A DNA stretch of 64,000 nucleotides. Source: Pseudovirgaria hyperparasitica. Lineage: Eukaryota > Ascomycota > Dothideomycetes > Acrospermales > Acrospermaceae. A program made the translations under genes and the position numbers. Below the pieces are notes generated by a model. That model made no database searches and was not told the DNA's origin. It saw nothing but the letters and a program-made list of their open reading frames with translations. Location of the stretch: assembly GCF_010093815.1 (NCBI RefSeq), contig NW_022985553.1, positions 251,511-315,510 of the forward strand, written 5' to 3'. This document shows positions 1 to 12,880 of the stretch, in pieces (position 1 is the first letter of the stretch; each line of letters opens with the position of its first letter).

Positions 1-2919
1 CACTTCTGTTTAGCACTTTGAATCGTTGAGGACTATGCCTCGCGCTTCGAACGAGTATGCTACCAAAGTATCATTCATTTCTTTGCTCGACTACTTTGGA
101 CGATTTTATCAGCCGAGTTTGGATAAATGTGTATTCGGGAGGCTGTGGCAGGGATAGAGATCATGAGGAGGAACTTGTGATGAGTCTCGGTGTGTGGTCC
201 ATGGAGGTCGGGCGTGGAGTCGCGCTACTGAAGTCGAAGTTCAGTGGCGTGGAAAGGAAAGACTGACCATTACTTGCCTGAATACCAGAAAGAGGAGACA
301 CCTGTAGCTCAACTCGTAAGATGGCACACATTGGCGCACTATAGGTGACCCGAAACACGAAAATGGTAAGGACCCGATTTTGCGTCCATTACATGGTCTG
401 TGAAGTATCTAACTTCTTAACAAAGAGTGATCCAACGTCCGGTCTCGTTGTTGAGATCTTCATTACAGAATATATCATGTTCACTCAACTAGTTGAGATA
501 AAACCACGTCACAACAGTAAACATAGCTGCGATGACATCCCCTCGCTCTACTTTGCAGAGAAATCTTGCTAGAACATAGACTATGTCCATAAAAATCTTT
601 CCGTGTCTTGCGATAGCTATTTGATCTCTTCCTAGAGGGTCTAAGTTGGTAGGATGTCATTCTATCTTCCATGATCTCCTTTGATTCATAACTACAAACT
701 TGTTCAGCACTATAAAACAGAATATACTGAGCACCTTCAAAGTCCTCACATACCCTTATCTGTAGTCACAATCTGCTGCGTATAATGCCAGAATGAGAGT
801 ATAAGCACGGAACTAGATATCATTGATTCAGATAAAGAGGGGTATGAAGCGATCGTGTTTTTCCCAAGGGGTTTTTTGCCTGCCTTTCATGCTATGCCAA
901 TTTTTTGATCCCATAGACGCCCGTTAGACCATAAGCTCATAAGCGCAGAATAACAATGTGAGATGGGTTTATCTTGTAAACTAGTCTTCTCTCTCTGTCT
1001 CTTTCTTTCATAGTAACACGCTACGACTACCTCTCCAGGTACTATTGAATGATATATCTGCCTTGAGTTTCTCCTGCTAATTACACAGACTCGTATTTAC
1101 TCGGAATTTCCTCTTCGCAGCCACATCTACATCCACCATAAGCCGCGTCTGCGCATCGAATCGTACAATGACGACCCGTTCCTCCAGTCCGTCCAGAGAA
1201 AAAGACACGCACTGCTTATCCAAGTGAGTATCTCAAGTTCATATGTACCGCAACAGAACCTGACATGTCGTTTTAGATCGATTGAAGCAGAGACAGTTCC
1301 TCCCATTAGCTACACATTCCAAATCAGATCGAGAAAGATCATATCGAGCCGACAAGTTCTTCCCCACGCAACGTATAAACTGTATTATGTCTATAAGAGT
1401 CTCAGTGATTTCTTCGAAAGGGCACCCTCTAAAGAGAGACAAATTGGACTATCCTGGCGATAGCGCTGCGATTTATCGACCATGAGAGGGATTTTCGGGG
1501 ATTTGGAATGAATTTCATATCTTAAGAGCGTGCAAATAGCCCTCTATAGAGCTCCTGCTTTATTGGTGGAATACGTATTTTAGGATGAACCCTATGTAGC
1601 GGGACAAGCCACATTATTGAAGGATTTTGAAGTCGAAGATCGCTCTCTGTTGCCCACAGAGTTTCAATTTGAGCCTAATGGCATGTATCTAGGTGGCTTA
1701 TACCCCACTCGTACATAGTCTTATTCGTACATAGTCTTATTCGTACATAGTCTTATTGAAAGTGAGCCAGGGATCGAAGTTGGATTTGCATATACATTGT
1801 GGATTGATTCAAGATTTCTTGACAGACAGAGAAAGAGGCAGTATGCGGAAATTCTTAGGGGTGCCCTGGATAGGCTATAAGAGGAGACTGCAGTCTTTAG
1901 ATTATGGATGTTGTACTCCTCTAGGATACCTCGAAGTCAGAATACATGTGTCCCCTCTAGGTAGGGATAGTGAACGGGCGTTAGGGCTTTACAATTCTCT
2001 CGTTCTTCTTCAACGCAACCTTTGTACTCTGTCTAGGGATACATTAGCCATCGGGGTATCTATGAGTTCGTGGAATCATGAATTAAATCACTGGCGAACT
2101 GTTCTAAGAGGCCGTGATAGATCGTGCGTGAGCTACAAAATGTTTAAATGCTCTCAAGCTGATCCAAGAGAGTCCTGTCAACTCATATCAACATTTTAAA
2201 AGTATCTTGATCCTCTATTGTCCGCCCATTCAGGTATAAAGATAGATTCTTCTACCCCTGAGTCTGAATTTCAACCATCCCTGTCTGTTAAAACGAACAA
2301 CAGTACTGATGACTGATGACTGTCCATGGGTCTACGGTTGGAGTTTACCACCTTAAATCTAGCTGAACAAAGTATCCCCAGTGCCGTCATAATAATGGAA
2401 AGCTTGGTTGATATATGTAGTGGATCTTTGCCAGTGTCTATCGCCCATTCCATCCGGGAAAATAGGGGTTGCCGGGACTGCCAATGCCACCTTAGCTCAA
2501 GGTATATTGTTATTTCTGACCTTAATGTAGTACAAGTTGTAGTAATATGTGCAAATGAATAAAGCTATGGCGCATAAGGTGTTGAGCGCTTGTAGAGAAA
2601 CCCTGCACATTTTATCAGGCACAGTGTTGTACCACGTTTTTCCTTGCCAAGCTAACAAGCAAATATTTCAATCTAATTCACTCCTTACTCCGCAAGTGAG
2701 CTTATAGTTTGTGAGCCTGACTGGCTTGCTTGTCATAAATACTGTCTTACCTGGACCAACCCTACGATCCTCTTCACCCTCCTCAAAAAACTCTTCCGAC
2801 TGCCAAGGTGAGCTTCAAGAACATAGTCTATTCACAGGCTGTGTGGTGTTCGAATGACACTCAGAGGTATCAAAACTGACATATGTCTTCCCAGTCTCCG
2901 AAACTTTCACTCTATCGGA
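1..2919. other. Gene-poor left end
   Basis: No convincing gene. Open frames are short, have no family features and overlap on both strands. The longest (1756-2199, plus) has no recognisable domain. The stretch holds a perfect 16-bp triplicate at 1709-1756, listed separately. It could be decayed sequence or a large intergenic region near a subtelomere; the sequence alone does not decide. Confidence 0.5.
1709..1756. repeat. 16-bp tandem repeat, 3 perfect copies
   Basis: The unit TCGTACATAGTCTTAT occurs three times without mismatch at 1709-1724, 1725-1740 and 1741-1756. It lies in non-coding sequence. Perfect copies suggest recent expansion. Confidence 0.9.
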
Positions 2920-3636
2920 ATGGCGCAGCCTACTGGGTACATGCAACCGGGCCGTAACATACGCAAGAGGAAGGCAGATGTACTCGACGAGGATGACAAA
3001 AACTTCTGCGAGTAAGCGTTACACTTCTAACCTCGATGATTTAGCTCATAATCTCTTAGTGCAATCGATGGAAGCATAGTTGTCCTGGAAATCTCCTACG
3101 AAGGCAGGAACAGTACCCTGAACGTCCATGAAGAGGTCCTACTCCAATCGTCCAACTATTTCGGAGCTGCTTTACGTGAAGCCAATCAAGAAAACACTAC
3201 ACTGAAGCTACAGGTGACCGAATTCGACCATGAGACTGTCAAGGCCTTTGTTGGATGGTTGTACTTCGCAAGCCTCCCAAATCAGGACGTGGGTCCCTGG
3301 AACCTGTATCTGCTGGCTGACAAGTATCGAGTCGGTCCCCTTTCTAAGGCGATTCTCGAATCAGTCCATGCAGACTTCTCACCAACTTCCCCAGCCCCAT
3401 TGCCATGCTATTCGGAGATCGCCACCATGTTCGAACGCCTACCAGCGCAGGACCCAATGCTGACCCTTCTTGTTGATGGACACGTTTGTGTGTTCGCAAG
3501 TCCGCTGGACTGTGATCCTGACGTAGAGAACGACCGTCGGATGGTCCCGGTGGACTTCTGGATCAGAATGGCGATCCAATTCGCTGACACCAGCTTAGGA
3601 ATGTTCCTGCCACCTCTGCAAAAGTATATCACCTAG
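2920..3636 (+). CDS. BTB/POZ-domain protein
   Basis: Two exons, 2920-3011 and 3060-3636, with a 48-nt GTAAGC..TTAG intron, give 222 residues. The first exon encodes a basic leader (RKRK near residue 15) followed by an acidic stretch. Residues about 31-115 fit a BTB fold as used by fungal BTB/POZ proteins: a strand pair with GSIVVLEISYEG, then LNVHEEVLLQSSNYFGAAL, which matches the usual 'hxxxLxxxSxyF' signature, then an FVGWLYF helix. The second half is unrecognised and carries no kelch, BACK or MATH signature that I can see. Such small fungal BTB proteins are usually of unknown function; some act as adaptors for Cul3 ligases. The start is the first ATG that keeps the frame through the intron. 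It is the only well-supported gene in the first 9.7 kb. Confidence 0.75.
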
Positions 3637-6600
3637 TACGACTAATTACATTATTCGACTTGGTACTTGCAACAACAAAGGCAAACTGAAGCTGACAGGA
3701 CTCAATCCTTGGAAGACTTGTCATTCATGTCGCTGTGGGGTTCATAACAGATACACGTGGTGTTAACTAGTCACTACGTTGCACACAGAAAAGATAATGC
3801 ATAAAATCTTGCATTGATATGATGGCCCTCTGGTGATTTCACGTTGTACCGGTGAAGTGTACTGAGTCGAAGTGATGCCTTGACATGTCCAAACAGGCCT
3901 CACATATTGATGAACTGAATCCAATCCCATGAGTCTTGACCTGCCAGATTGCTTGTACGCATATGGAAAGTCCTTGTATTCAATATCCACAATTACCAGT
4001 ATAATCGTCCGCTCGTAGAGATTGAGAACAACCAGCTTTCTAGTGGTATGACAGAAGCATTATAGACGGAAGTGACGATGACGCTGTCTTGCAAAAGACG
4101 GCACGTAAAACTATTTCGAGGGTGAGTGTCCATGGAGATACGGTACGGGAGAGGAAGTTTTATCGCTACACGGCAAGCAGTTTGTTTGCACCGTTTATGT
4201 GTCGAGAGAAGAAGATGCTCCCTACGGTTGATCTATGTACATAGGTATTAGTACATTCAGGATATATACCATCTATAGGGAAGGACGGTCTTACAGAAAT
4301 CTTTACACTCGTAGCAGAGTGGGTGTAATACTTGATTTATCGATAAAATAGGTGCTCAGAAGCAAAAGGCAGAACACAAGCACCTATTGAGCACTGTCCA
4401 CTTTGGTTTCTCAATTTGTTCATGGGCCCCAGGTTTTCATCACAGACTTGTACAACACTGCTATAGATGTCACCGATTCTAACCTCATAGTGCATCACGT
4501 TGTATGGGCATGTCTCTGCCACGAAGTACTCAATCACCCCTATTCTCAGTGAAACTCTGATCGTAACAGTCCAGACTATAACATAGTAGATGTACCAACA
4601 GCAGAAAGCCGTATGCAGTAGTATGAACCAAGAGTATCTTATTCTATCTGCCATGTGGAAAGCCGAAGAACAACTTGAGCTGACAAGATCCATGAGAACC
4701 GAGGGAGAGCCGATGATTCCTCGGGTAGTGTCTTGTTTGGTGCTTCGCATGTGTCTTCTTCCTTATTTTCGCCATGTAATGCCATTATCTTTCAGCTCAT
4801 TCAAGAGATTGTTATTGCCAATATAGGAGAGAGTGACTTCGGCTTAGCTGATGCTGGCTTGGCATCAGTGATGGCACACGGGGTGAGGACATCTTCACGA
4901 TCCTTGGGCACGACTAAGCAGGAGCCGTTGTCCGAGAATTGTAAGACTGTGAGTGTGAGACTGAGCGTGAAGGAGGAGGAGGAGGAGGAGGACGAGGACG
5001 AGGAGGCGCAGATCAGGCGAGCTCGTGAGGATGCGGAGATGCATCATGCAAGTTTATTCATCGGCGATAGCGGAGGCACTGTTTGCGGATAGAACAGCTT
5101 TGAAAGCGTAGAGTGTTACCATGAATGACGCAAGTTACTCCGTTGCATTAGCTTGTAACAATGACAGAGTAGAGTGAGAACACGTCCAAGGAGGAACCAT
5201 ATTCCCCCCCCAAATGCTTTAGATTGCATACCTCCTCGAAGCCATATAAAGGACTGAAGTGCTTCACAGTAAAGCATAATACCTGAGTTCCATGATGCTA
5301 TGCATGCATTGTAGTCAGTCTAGTATCGAGAGTGCACGTCGTGGAGTTCATTGTTGGGTGGGAACAAAGTTACGGTGACGACAATCCTGTCGTCATCAAA
5401 GCGCGGTAGTCTTATTTTATTCAGTCATTAGAGAAGCCCAGTGACTTTAGGGGCCACTCTTGAGCAAGGAGACGGTGAATTTGCAATATATAAATGATCT
5501 AAATTCAATAGACTTCGCCTTCGGGCAATTGGGAACTCAGAAACACTACAATATTTTTTTTGCGAAACTTATAACGGCATGAGTTCGACCCTTCCTGGTA
5601 GTCTTCTTTTGCTGAACGTGTGTGTGCTTGCATATCTTCTTATGCTTCCAACACAGTGTGATGTCTTCTTTTTAGTAATGTACTTCTATGTATGTGTTAC
5701 ACTTGGTATCATTCAGCTTCTATATATTATTCATCGGAATTTAGGAAAGTGTTGAAGGTTTAAGGGGGATGATGTCGCTGAAGGCCAACTGTACAGAGGC
5801 TCTCGCCCACCCGTCTTCCTCAGTAACAGCACCACATCGCCATCTTGACGCTCACAGACTTTTGATTCTTCGATCCAACCAACACAGTGATCCTCAAAGA
5901 CTCTTATACTCCGCCCCATTGTCTTCTCAGGGCCTAGCATTACTACTACAATCACAAACCCTCAAGGCGCGACAAGACTGAACACTCCACCATCAATCAA
6001 GCCACTATCTGCAAGACCGCAAGGTACAATCTCTTTTATACCCCGACTCTCACTGACTCAACACAAAAGCACACCAGCCATACATCCAAGTAAGCAGTCA
6101 TACATCCCAAATTCCCTACTTCTCACCATGCTTCCATTCTTTTAGAAGGCAGACCAATATCCATGATCTTAGCTTATGATCTGCAAATTCCACACATGTC
6201 CATGAAATCCGAGGAATGGCACTTCAATACCTAGCAGGAAGACTCACGGTGGCGTACGCTCTCCTCTCCAATCCCACATCATTCCCCACGAAAGAGAACT
6301 TCACAAGTCAAGACGATGGCTGTAGTATCACAGAGTAGTTGCTACGATACACCACATGGGATTATCCCCCAGAGGAAACACAAACAGAACCATTACTATT
6401 ACAACATAACATGTGGATAAGCACACCGCAACACCCTCAAGCCTCCAAATTATAAGTTTCAAGAAGAACTAAAACATAACATGGAGACATATACATCCGC
6501 CGTGAACCTGTCGCAAAAGTCATGAAAAAGATACAGACAATGCCTAACAAGACAAAAAGCAATAGCGTATCAGACTAAGAATGCATCTTGTACTCCTGGA

Positions 6601-9600
6601 GAAGATATGAATGGAAGTGCCGAACATAAGTAACGAGATTGATAATTGAGAGCTATGGAGTACAATTTGGTAGGATGATGAATAAGGCGTAAGGGGTAGA
6701 GGTAAGGAAGAGGACAAGAGACAGGACAAGAGACAGGACAAGAGACAGGACAAGAGACAGGACAAGAGACAGGACAAGAGACAGGACAAGAGACAGGACA
6801 AAAGACAGGACAAGAGACAATATAACAGACAAGAAATCAAATCACCAACACTCTCCATGCGAGTATCCATACCACTGCATACAAAGATCGATACAAGCAT
6901 ATGCATATAAACCAAACCATACCTGAACGCCAGACTGCCATGCTCAATTAGCTAAACCCAGCTCTTACCACAAGACAAAATGCACGTCTTGCATTTGTAC
7001 CTCGAGTGACCCGAGTATCCTGAATACACTGCACGATCTAACTTGCAATCGCCGTCTCTAGATAATCTCTTAAGTGTCTTTTATATATTCATTACTCTTT
7101 ACTTCACTTGATGGCATGGTAGTCCCGAAGTACATATGTACTGGCACATCATTATAACTGACGGACACAGACACCTTTCGTACAGACCTTCTGATACCTC
7201 TACACCTCTTCTACTCTCTACTCTCTACATAGCTACATAGCTACATATCTCTACAGCCATAGTGACTGAGACCGATCCCAAACCTACCACCTCGCAGCAC
7301 AGCTCCAAAACACAGTAAGAAGCATGCTACACCACACCACACTAAGCACATCCATAAGGCAAGAAAACTCAAACTGTGCCCCTAGGTAAACATGAATACA
7401 AATATGGCCATGCTTCAAAAAATGATAATATATGTATGCATGGTGGGTCGGTCGGTATGTTGTAAATCCGAATGTTACAGGGTATTTGTCGAGCTCTTAG
7501 GGCTGGAGGGGTGAATGGTGCCTGTTTACTGTGATATACTGCTTGGCAGACTCTGGGTCGTTATTGTATCTATTTAAGTGTATGCTGGTTCTTAGTCTGA
7601 TGGTCAAGCGATTGATGAACCGAGTGGAGTTATCCACACGAGATGTGAAAGCTGCAATGATGCGCTCATGGCGATACAAGAAAGACTTTCGCTATTCAAG
7701 AGCTGGAGAAAGGAAGAGCTCTTGATACTCGACGAAGTTTCCTGTTCCTGGCATGGATTCATCGTATAGACATGCAGATAGACTAGGAGCCTAGACTCAC
7801 CGACAGTAAGATTGCCCGCTAAGGCAAGAATCATGTCTACTATTTAAGTATGCAATTGTAGTATCCGAAATATATGCGATGGGCTACTGGACGTGTCTTG
7901 CATATGCGTATGCAGAATTTGGCATTTGGGACATGGTGTGCATACTACATTTTAAGTTGGCCTCGTGGGGCTGCATCTTAATAGTGGTAGCGGGTGGTGG
8001 GCGTTGGAGCGTTGGGGTGGTACTGCACGTCGCCATGATAACTACCTAAGCGATTGAGGAGGCGCGTTGTCTTCATCTGAAAGACGCAGCCAGTGTCAAT
8101 TTAATGCTTGTGTTTAATAACAGCAGGACGTGAATCTCCTCTGAAGCACTAAAGAACGAAATAAAGTCTGACCAGCAGCACAGCCCGGCTACGAAGGTTT
8201 AGTGCGATCGGTGTCTCGCAGCAGACCAAGACACAATTCTCTCGATCTCAGGAATTAGCGGCGATGCGAGCTCGCGTGTCGTTGGCATGATGGTAGATGA
8301 AGAATTTGAAGCGAATAGCTCTTTTTGGGATGCCATTTCGGAGGGTTTCGTGATGGTCACTGCGGTGTTGAAGCAAGCAGAATTAATTAGCTCGTGGGTC
8401 CGGCAAGCGAAACGAGAGCACCCGCAGCCTGCACACCTTGACAGCAACACTAATTATTCCATTACGAGGAATGGTGATGGGGATAGCCATGTACAATGTA
8501 TGTAGTGTAATGGAGCACATAGCAGGGAACAAGGTGTGTCGAATGAAGCGGGATGGGCTGTATGGCTCGCAGGTGTCAGCAAGACTCGGATTGCAGAGAT
8601 GAGTATGGCAGGGATGGATGTCTTTTCCGAACGACAATTGATTGCAGACAGGGAGGAGAGATTGCGGAGGGGCGTGCGCGGTGTTTTGGTAGCTGGGTAG
8701 GTCGTCAGCAAAGGTAATAAGCGGGTGAGAGTTGGATAGGGCCGAGGCCTTCCTAGTGGGTGATGGAGAATATAGTTTCCGGAGAGCACGAGAGACAGTT
8801 GAGGAGAAAGCAAGAAGAAGGTCATAAGATAGTGCTATGCTGTGTATAGCTGGTGGTGACAGTGACTGAGTGACATGTCTCCCAAGAATAGCATACAGTG
8901 GTATTACTAAGTATTGGGAACAGGCGGATCACAATCTGGCGTGCAGCGGTCCACGATAAGACCTGCTGTGGCGGCCATGCTGGTACAGGTCCCCTGATTG
9001 GCTGTAGTAGCTCATGGCGCAGTCTTGTTCCTGACGCTTGACCATAAAGGGACTAGTCAGGCACAACTCCCTCTCCCCAGAAGGAGAGCTGGAGAGACGC
9101 AGAGCCCTGACGGGACCCTTGGCCGGCAACGCTCTCCACGTGACTTGATGACTTGTGAAAACAACACACAAGTCTATAACTATGAGATATGCAGAAACCA
9201 AAACGAGATATACATGTCCAAGGACGCAAGACAGATAAGCTCATATTATTACATGTGTGCATCATGTCCGGGAGCGTGCCTAATGCAGCTGGACGCAGCA
9301 TGGACATACGCAGCCAAGGCCAAGGGGTTAATCTCGAAATGTGCGACAATGGATGCATGTCGGCCCTGTCCAGCCAGCCAATCATATCAAGTCCGAGCTT
9401 CTTCTCCCTGTCAGCCTACCATTCTGCTCTTCTGCCTTTTCCTCGCCCTGCTCGCCTCCGTCCTCTGGCTTCAACTATTCCCCTCTGCTGGACGAGACCT
9501 TGTCAACCCATCCTCTCCTCTCCACCCACCTCTTCGCTCCTTTGCTTCTACAATACTAACCACAGTCATTCATTTCCATCCTGTCACTCTTGCCAAACCC

Positions 9601-9776
9601 GCGTGTCGCCGTTGTCTTACGCCGCCAACCGGTCACACGCCTTTCATTCATTTGGTGCTCGCCCTGACGTATTCTTCACTTCACGACTTCATCTCGTTCG
9701 AATCATCGTTATAACACCGAAGCCTCATCAGCTATCCGCTCTGTGAGCGGGTCGGCACTCCCAATCTTGACGAGCG
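3637..9776. other. Long intergenic region
   Basis: About 6 kb without a convincing gene. An ORF at 4733-5092 encodes an acidic EEEEEEDEDEE run and lacks any domain. The 238-codon ORF at 8998-9714 overlaps equally long frames and a pyrimidine-rich leader. A 12-bp minisatellite lies at 6711-6818. The last 400 bases are C/T-rich and probably form the promoter and 5' leader of the membrane-protein gene starting at 9777. Confidence 0.5.
6711..6818. repeat. 12-bp minisatellite, 9 copies
   Basis: Nine head-to-tail copies of AGGACAAGAGAC. Eight are identical, and the eighth copy (6795-6806) differs at one base (AGGACAAAAGAC). Because the unit is a multiple of three, it keeps frames open (Ser-Cys-Leu-Leu repeats on the minus strand), but the enclosing frame looks non-genic. 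Confidence 0.95.
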
Positions 9777-11901
9777 ATGGATCACCTTCACCACAACCAT
9801 GCACACATCCATCTTCACCGACGACATGGCGCCGAAGAGATCGTCCCGTTCATACAACCCGTGGAAAGAGCAGAAGATCCGTCTCCCGTACAATTAGACC
9901 CTCAACTCAAGATTGTTGCCGGCAGAGCCATTTCGGAGCCATCATCAGCCTCAACAGCCAGCACATCATGTCTGCCAAACGATAGTCGTCCACAATGCGA
10001 AAAGCCTCAAGGCTCTAGGGCCTTGCCCATAGCTCTGGCCTCGACGTAAGCTTGACGTTTCCGCTACAATAGCACCATCACTGACTATACACAGCATTCC
10101 AATAATTGTCGCCATCATCGTATTCATCTTCCTCCACCGCCGGAACAAGAAGAAGGTTGCATTGGAAGACATGGACGCCAAGCACAAATCTCTCGACTTT
10201 GGTATCGATCCTGCTACCATGCCTGGAGGCAAGAAGAAGGGCAAGAAGGGTGCTCTTGCGGATCTCCAGCTGGACGAAAAGAAACAGCGTAATCACGGAA
10301 ATGCTTTGTCAATGGACATGGACATGTCTAGTCCCTACCTTTTGCCAGCCGGCATGAACGGCTCGCGCGAATCCTTCCACTCCCTGTCACGGTCAATGAA
10401 GGATACTCACGACCCGTATGGATCGGTGCACCAGATGTCCAACGACGGTCCGTACGCTCGTGGTCTCCGCGCTGACAACATGTCCGTCTTCACGGCCTCG
10501 AGCAAGAGCACCAATCCTTTGATTAGGGGGGCCTCACCCATGGGCAGATCAATTCCTCAGCGCGGCGACTCCATCCCAACTCCGACAGATCGCACACCTC
10601 CCGAGATCAAGTTTCCTGAGCCTTCGCACCAGCCGGATTCCGCCATCAGCGGCCTACCACCAATGATCGATGGCGCTGGTCCCTTGGTGGAGGAACCCGA
10701 GGGCAGACAGGACTACTTTAGTGCCAACCAGCAACAAGATCCAAGCCCCGCAGCGCGCGACAGTGTATCAACCAGAGGCTCCAGACCATCTCAGAGCGCG
10801 AACCGACCTCCGCGCCTTCAATCAATGGAAGCTGCAGTGCACAATACCAACACTCATAGCATCGCAAGCCTATCTAGCGACTATGGAGACAATTTCAAGG
10901 TGACGCCCCCATCGCCAATCGTTGAGACTACGTTGGAGCTTCCTGCACGGCACTCGATGGAAGCTATAACTCCACCTACCGAGATACAGCAACCCAAACC
11001 GACTGGTCTGGGCGTTGAGGGCTTCAACGGTGACGGGAACAAGAGATTTTCCATGAGCATACGTCCGTTGCCAATAGACGACCCTACGGAAAACCCCGAA
11101 GAGCGCGCAAACCGGATAAGATCCTTTTACCGTGAATACTTTGACGACTCGCGGCCCGATCCTGCAGGTCACTACGGCGATTATTACGAAGACTACGGTC
11201 AGGAGTATCTCGATGGTGCCATTTTCGATCCCGACTCGGGCCAATTTGTTATGGCGGGAGCTCCATACGCTGAGCCCATTACTCGTCGCGCAATGACTCC
11301 ACCGCCCCGTGCGCCTCCACGTATGGGACCCAAGGGTCATTACTCCAGCGGTTCCACTGCCCGATTCATGCCACCTCGTGGCCAGTCCTCAATGAGCGGC
11401 ATGAACAGTCCCAGGAAACCGCTTCCTCCTCCGGCTTCTCTCAAGTCGCTGCCGACGCCGCATCTGCTCAAGGATGATGCGAACCTGTTCACTGCCCTTG
11501 ACTTTGCACCGCCTGTCAGCTTCAGAGATCGACAGGCTGGTCGCCGCCCTGACAGTCCACTAGGCACTCCTAGACCGTACTCGCCTGCTGTTCAGCCTCA
11601 CGTTCCGCTGTCGTCTCCGTTCACAGAGCTAAAGGCGATGCCCAGCCCTCATTCTCTTCGCAAATCTGGAACGTTTACCGGTCTTGACTTTGCGCCAAAT
11701 GCACACCTTCTCAACAAACCTAGCAACGACAGTGACGCCCGTAGTGTCATGAGTAGTCGCTCTGGTATGTCGCGCATGCAGCTACACAATATCCGCGCGG
11801 GAGCCTACCGTGTGAGCCGCATACCCAAGGAGATGGTCGGTACCAGGGACGACATTGTTACAGCGTTGAAGCCTAAGTGGGACCTTACCGCTCCGGCATA
11901 A
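9777..11901 (+). CDS. Conserved single-pass membrane protein with long cytosolic tail
   Basis: Exons 9777-10045 and 10095-11901, with a 49-nt intron (CTGAC branch site, ACAG end), give 691 residues. The N-terminal 89 residues are polar and His-rich (HHNHAHIHLHRRH at about 5-17) and include a CLPNDSRPQCEKP segment. One hydrophobic helix, IPIIVAIIVFIFL at about 91-103, follows directly and is capped by HRRNKKK, so the tail should be cytosolic. The tail is disordered, Pro/Ser-rich, and carries a 'HKSLDFG' block just after the membrane and two copies of a [T/G]LDFAP-type motif at about 555-562 and 616-622. I recognise this layout (CxP-N-x-PQC, single TM, HKSLDFG) from ascomycete hypothetical proteins of unknown role. 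No enzyme motif is visible. A surface-sensor or adaptor role would be guesswork. Confidence 0.85.
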
Positions 11902-12879
11902 TGAAGGCATGACTTTGACACTCGCGAGCCATCTGTTCTTTCATTCTCGGCATTTCAAGCGTTTCGGCGTCGACACTTTGGTAGTGTTCTCTACGACCTT
12001 ATAGACGGACTACCCCACAAACGCAGCTGGCCGGTCCAGAGCCAACGATTTCGACTCGCTCTTTGTTGACTGCAGCTGACTCACCGCTATTCAGGGGCAG
12101 ACACTGCGCCTCTCCCCACATAATCGCACCCCCAATCCTTCCTTTCGACGGTTACATTTTTCCTCTTACATGGTCTGAACCGTGACTACTATTTACGGCG
12201 CAGATAATTGGGCTGGTAATGTGCAAGCTGGGAATAGGCGTTTACCTGTTGTTTCATTGTCCAGCTGAGATCAAGCTGATCTGCGGCAGTCGATAAAAAA
12301 ATCTTAAAGTTAGTATGTAGTCGTGGTGGAGAGCAGCCTGTAGATATGTAAATTCTGTGTATCTATAGGGAACAGAGGATGAAACATCTCGACACTATTT
12401 TTGGCTACTCTATCTTTTCAATCTCTCCAATATTGACACCGTTCTCTTGTGACGTACCCGGACACCGGCTTGACCAATGGCAAGGCGCCAGACTTGGTTC
12501 ATCTGTGATTGAAAGGAAGTAGTAAGGTCGAATCCAGGTATGTCTAGCATTTTCTGATTTGTCTAGTTCAACTTGTCTCGTCAACGATCAACATCTCGAA
12601 CATCTTCAAGCTCAAACAGGATAGCAACTCACACGCCTGTGATCGATTAGGGAGGAGATGAGTAAAGTGGCTATTGAAATCACCTGGACCTGCATATGAC
12701 AGCTGTGGCGCAGTATAAAATACGTTCTATCGACTCAAACTCCAAAACCGAAACACATGCCTCGAATACCTGCGCAAGCTCGAAATCTAACGTCACATCT
12801 ATCCTATGATCGGCGCTCTCCCTCTCCTCTCCCTCTCCTCTCCCTCTCCTCTCCCTCTCCTCTCCCTCCCTCTCCCCCT
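11902..12879. other. Intergenic region between convergent genes
   Basis: Roughly 1 kb between convergent stops. No gene seen. It holds the 3' region of the membrane-protein gene and, at 12815-12880, the pyrimidine-rich tandem tract that abuts the stop of the minus-strand secreted gene. Confidence 0.6.
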
Positions 12880-12880
12880 C
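12815..12880. repeat. 11-bp pyrimidine tandem repeat
   Basis: About five to six copies of a CTCTCCCTCTC-type unit form an uninterrupted pyrimidine strand immediately downstream of the minus-strand secreted-protein gene, so its transcript would carry a purine-rich 3' leader. Mirror-symmetric homopurine/homopyrimidine DNA of this kind can form triplex structures. Confidence 0.85.

Noticed and set aside
4733-5092. 119-codon frame with an acidic run
   Set aside because: No domain, no splice partners, and the acidic run comes from a (GAG)n repeat.
6544-6915. Minus-strand frame with Ser-Cys-Leu-Leu repeats
   Set aside because: An artefact of the 12-bp minisatellite, whose unit contains no stop; flanks have no coding character.
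8998-9714. 238-codon open frame upstream of the membrane-protein gene
   Set aside because: Equally long frames overlap it, composition is Cys/Ser/Pro-rich from a C/T-rich leader, and no domain is visible.
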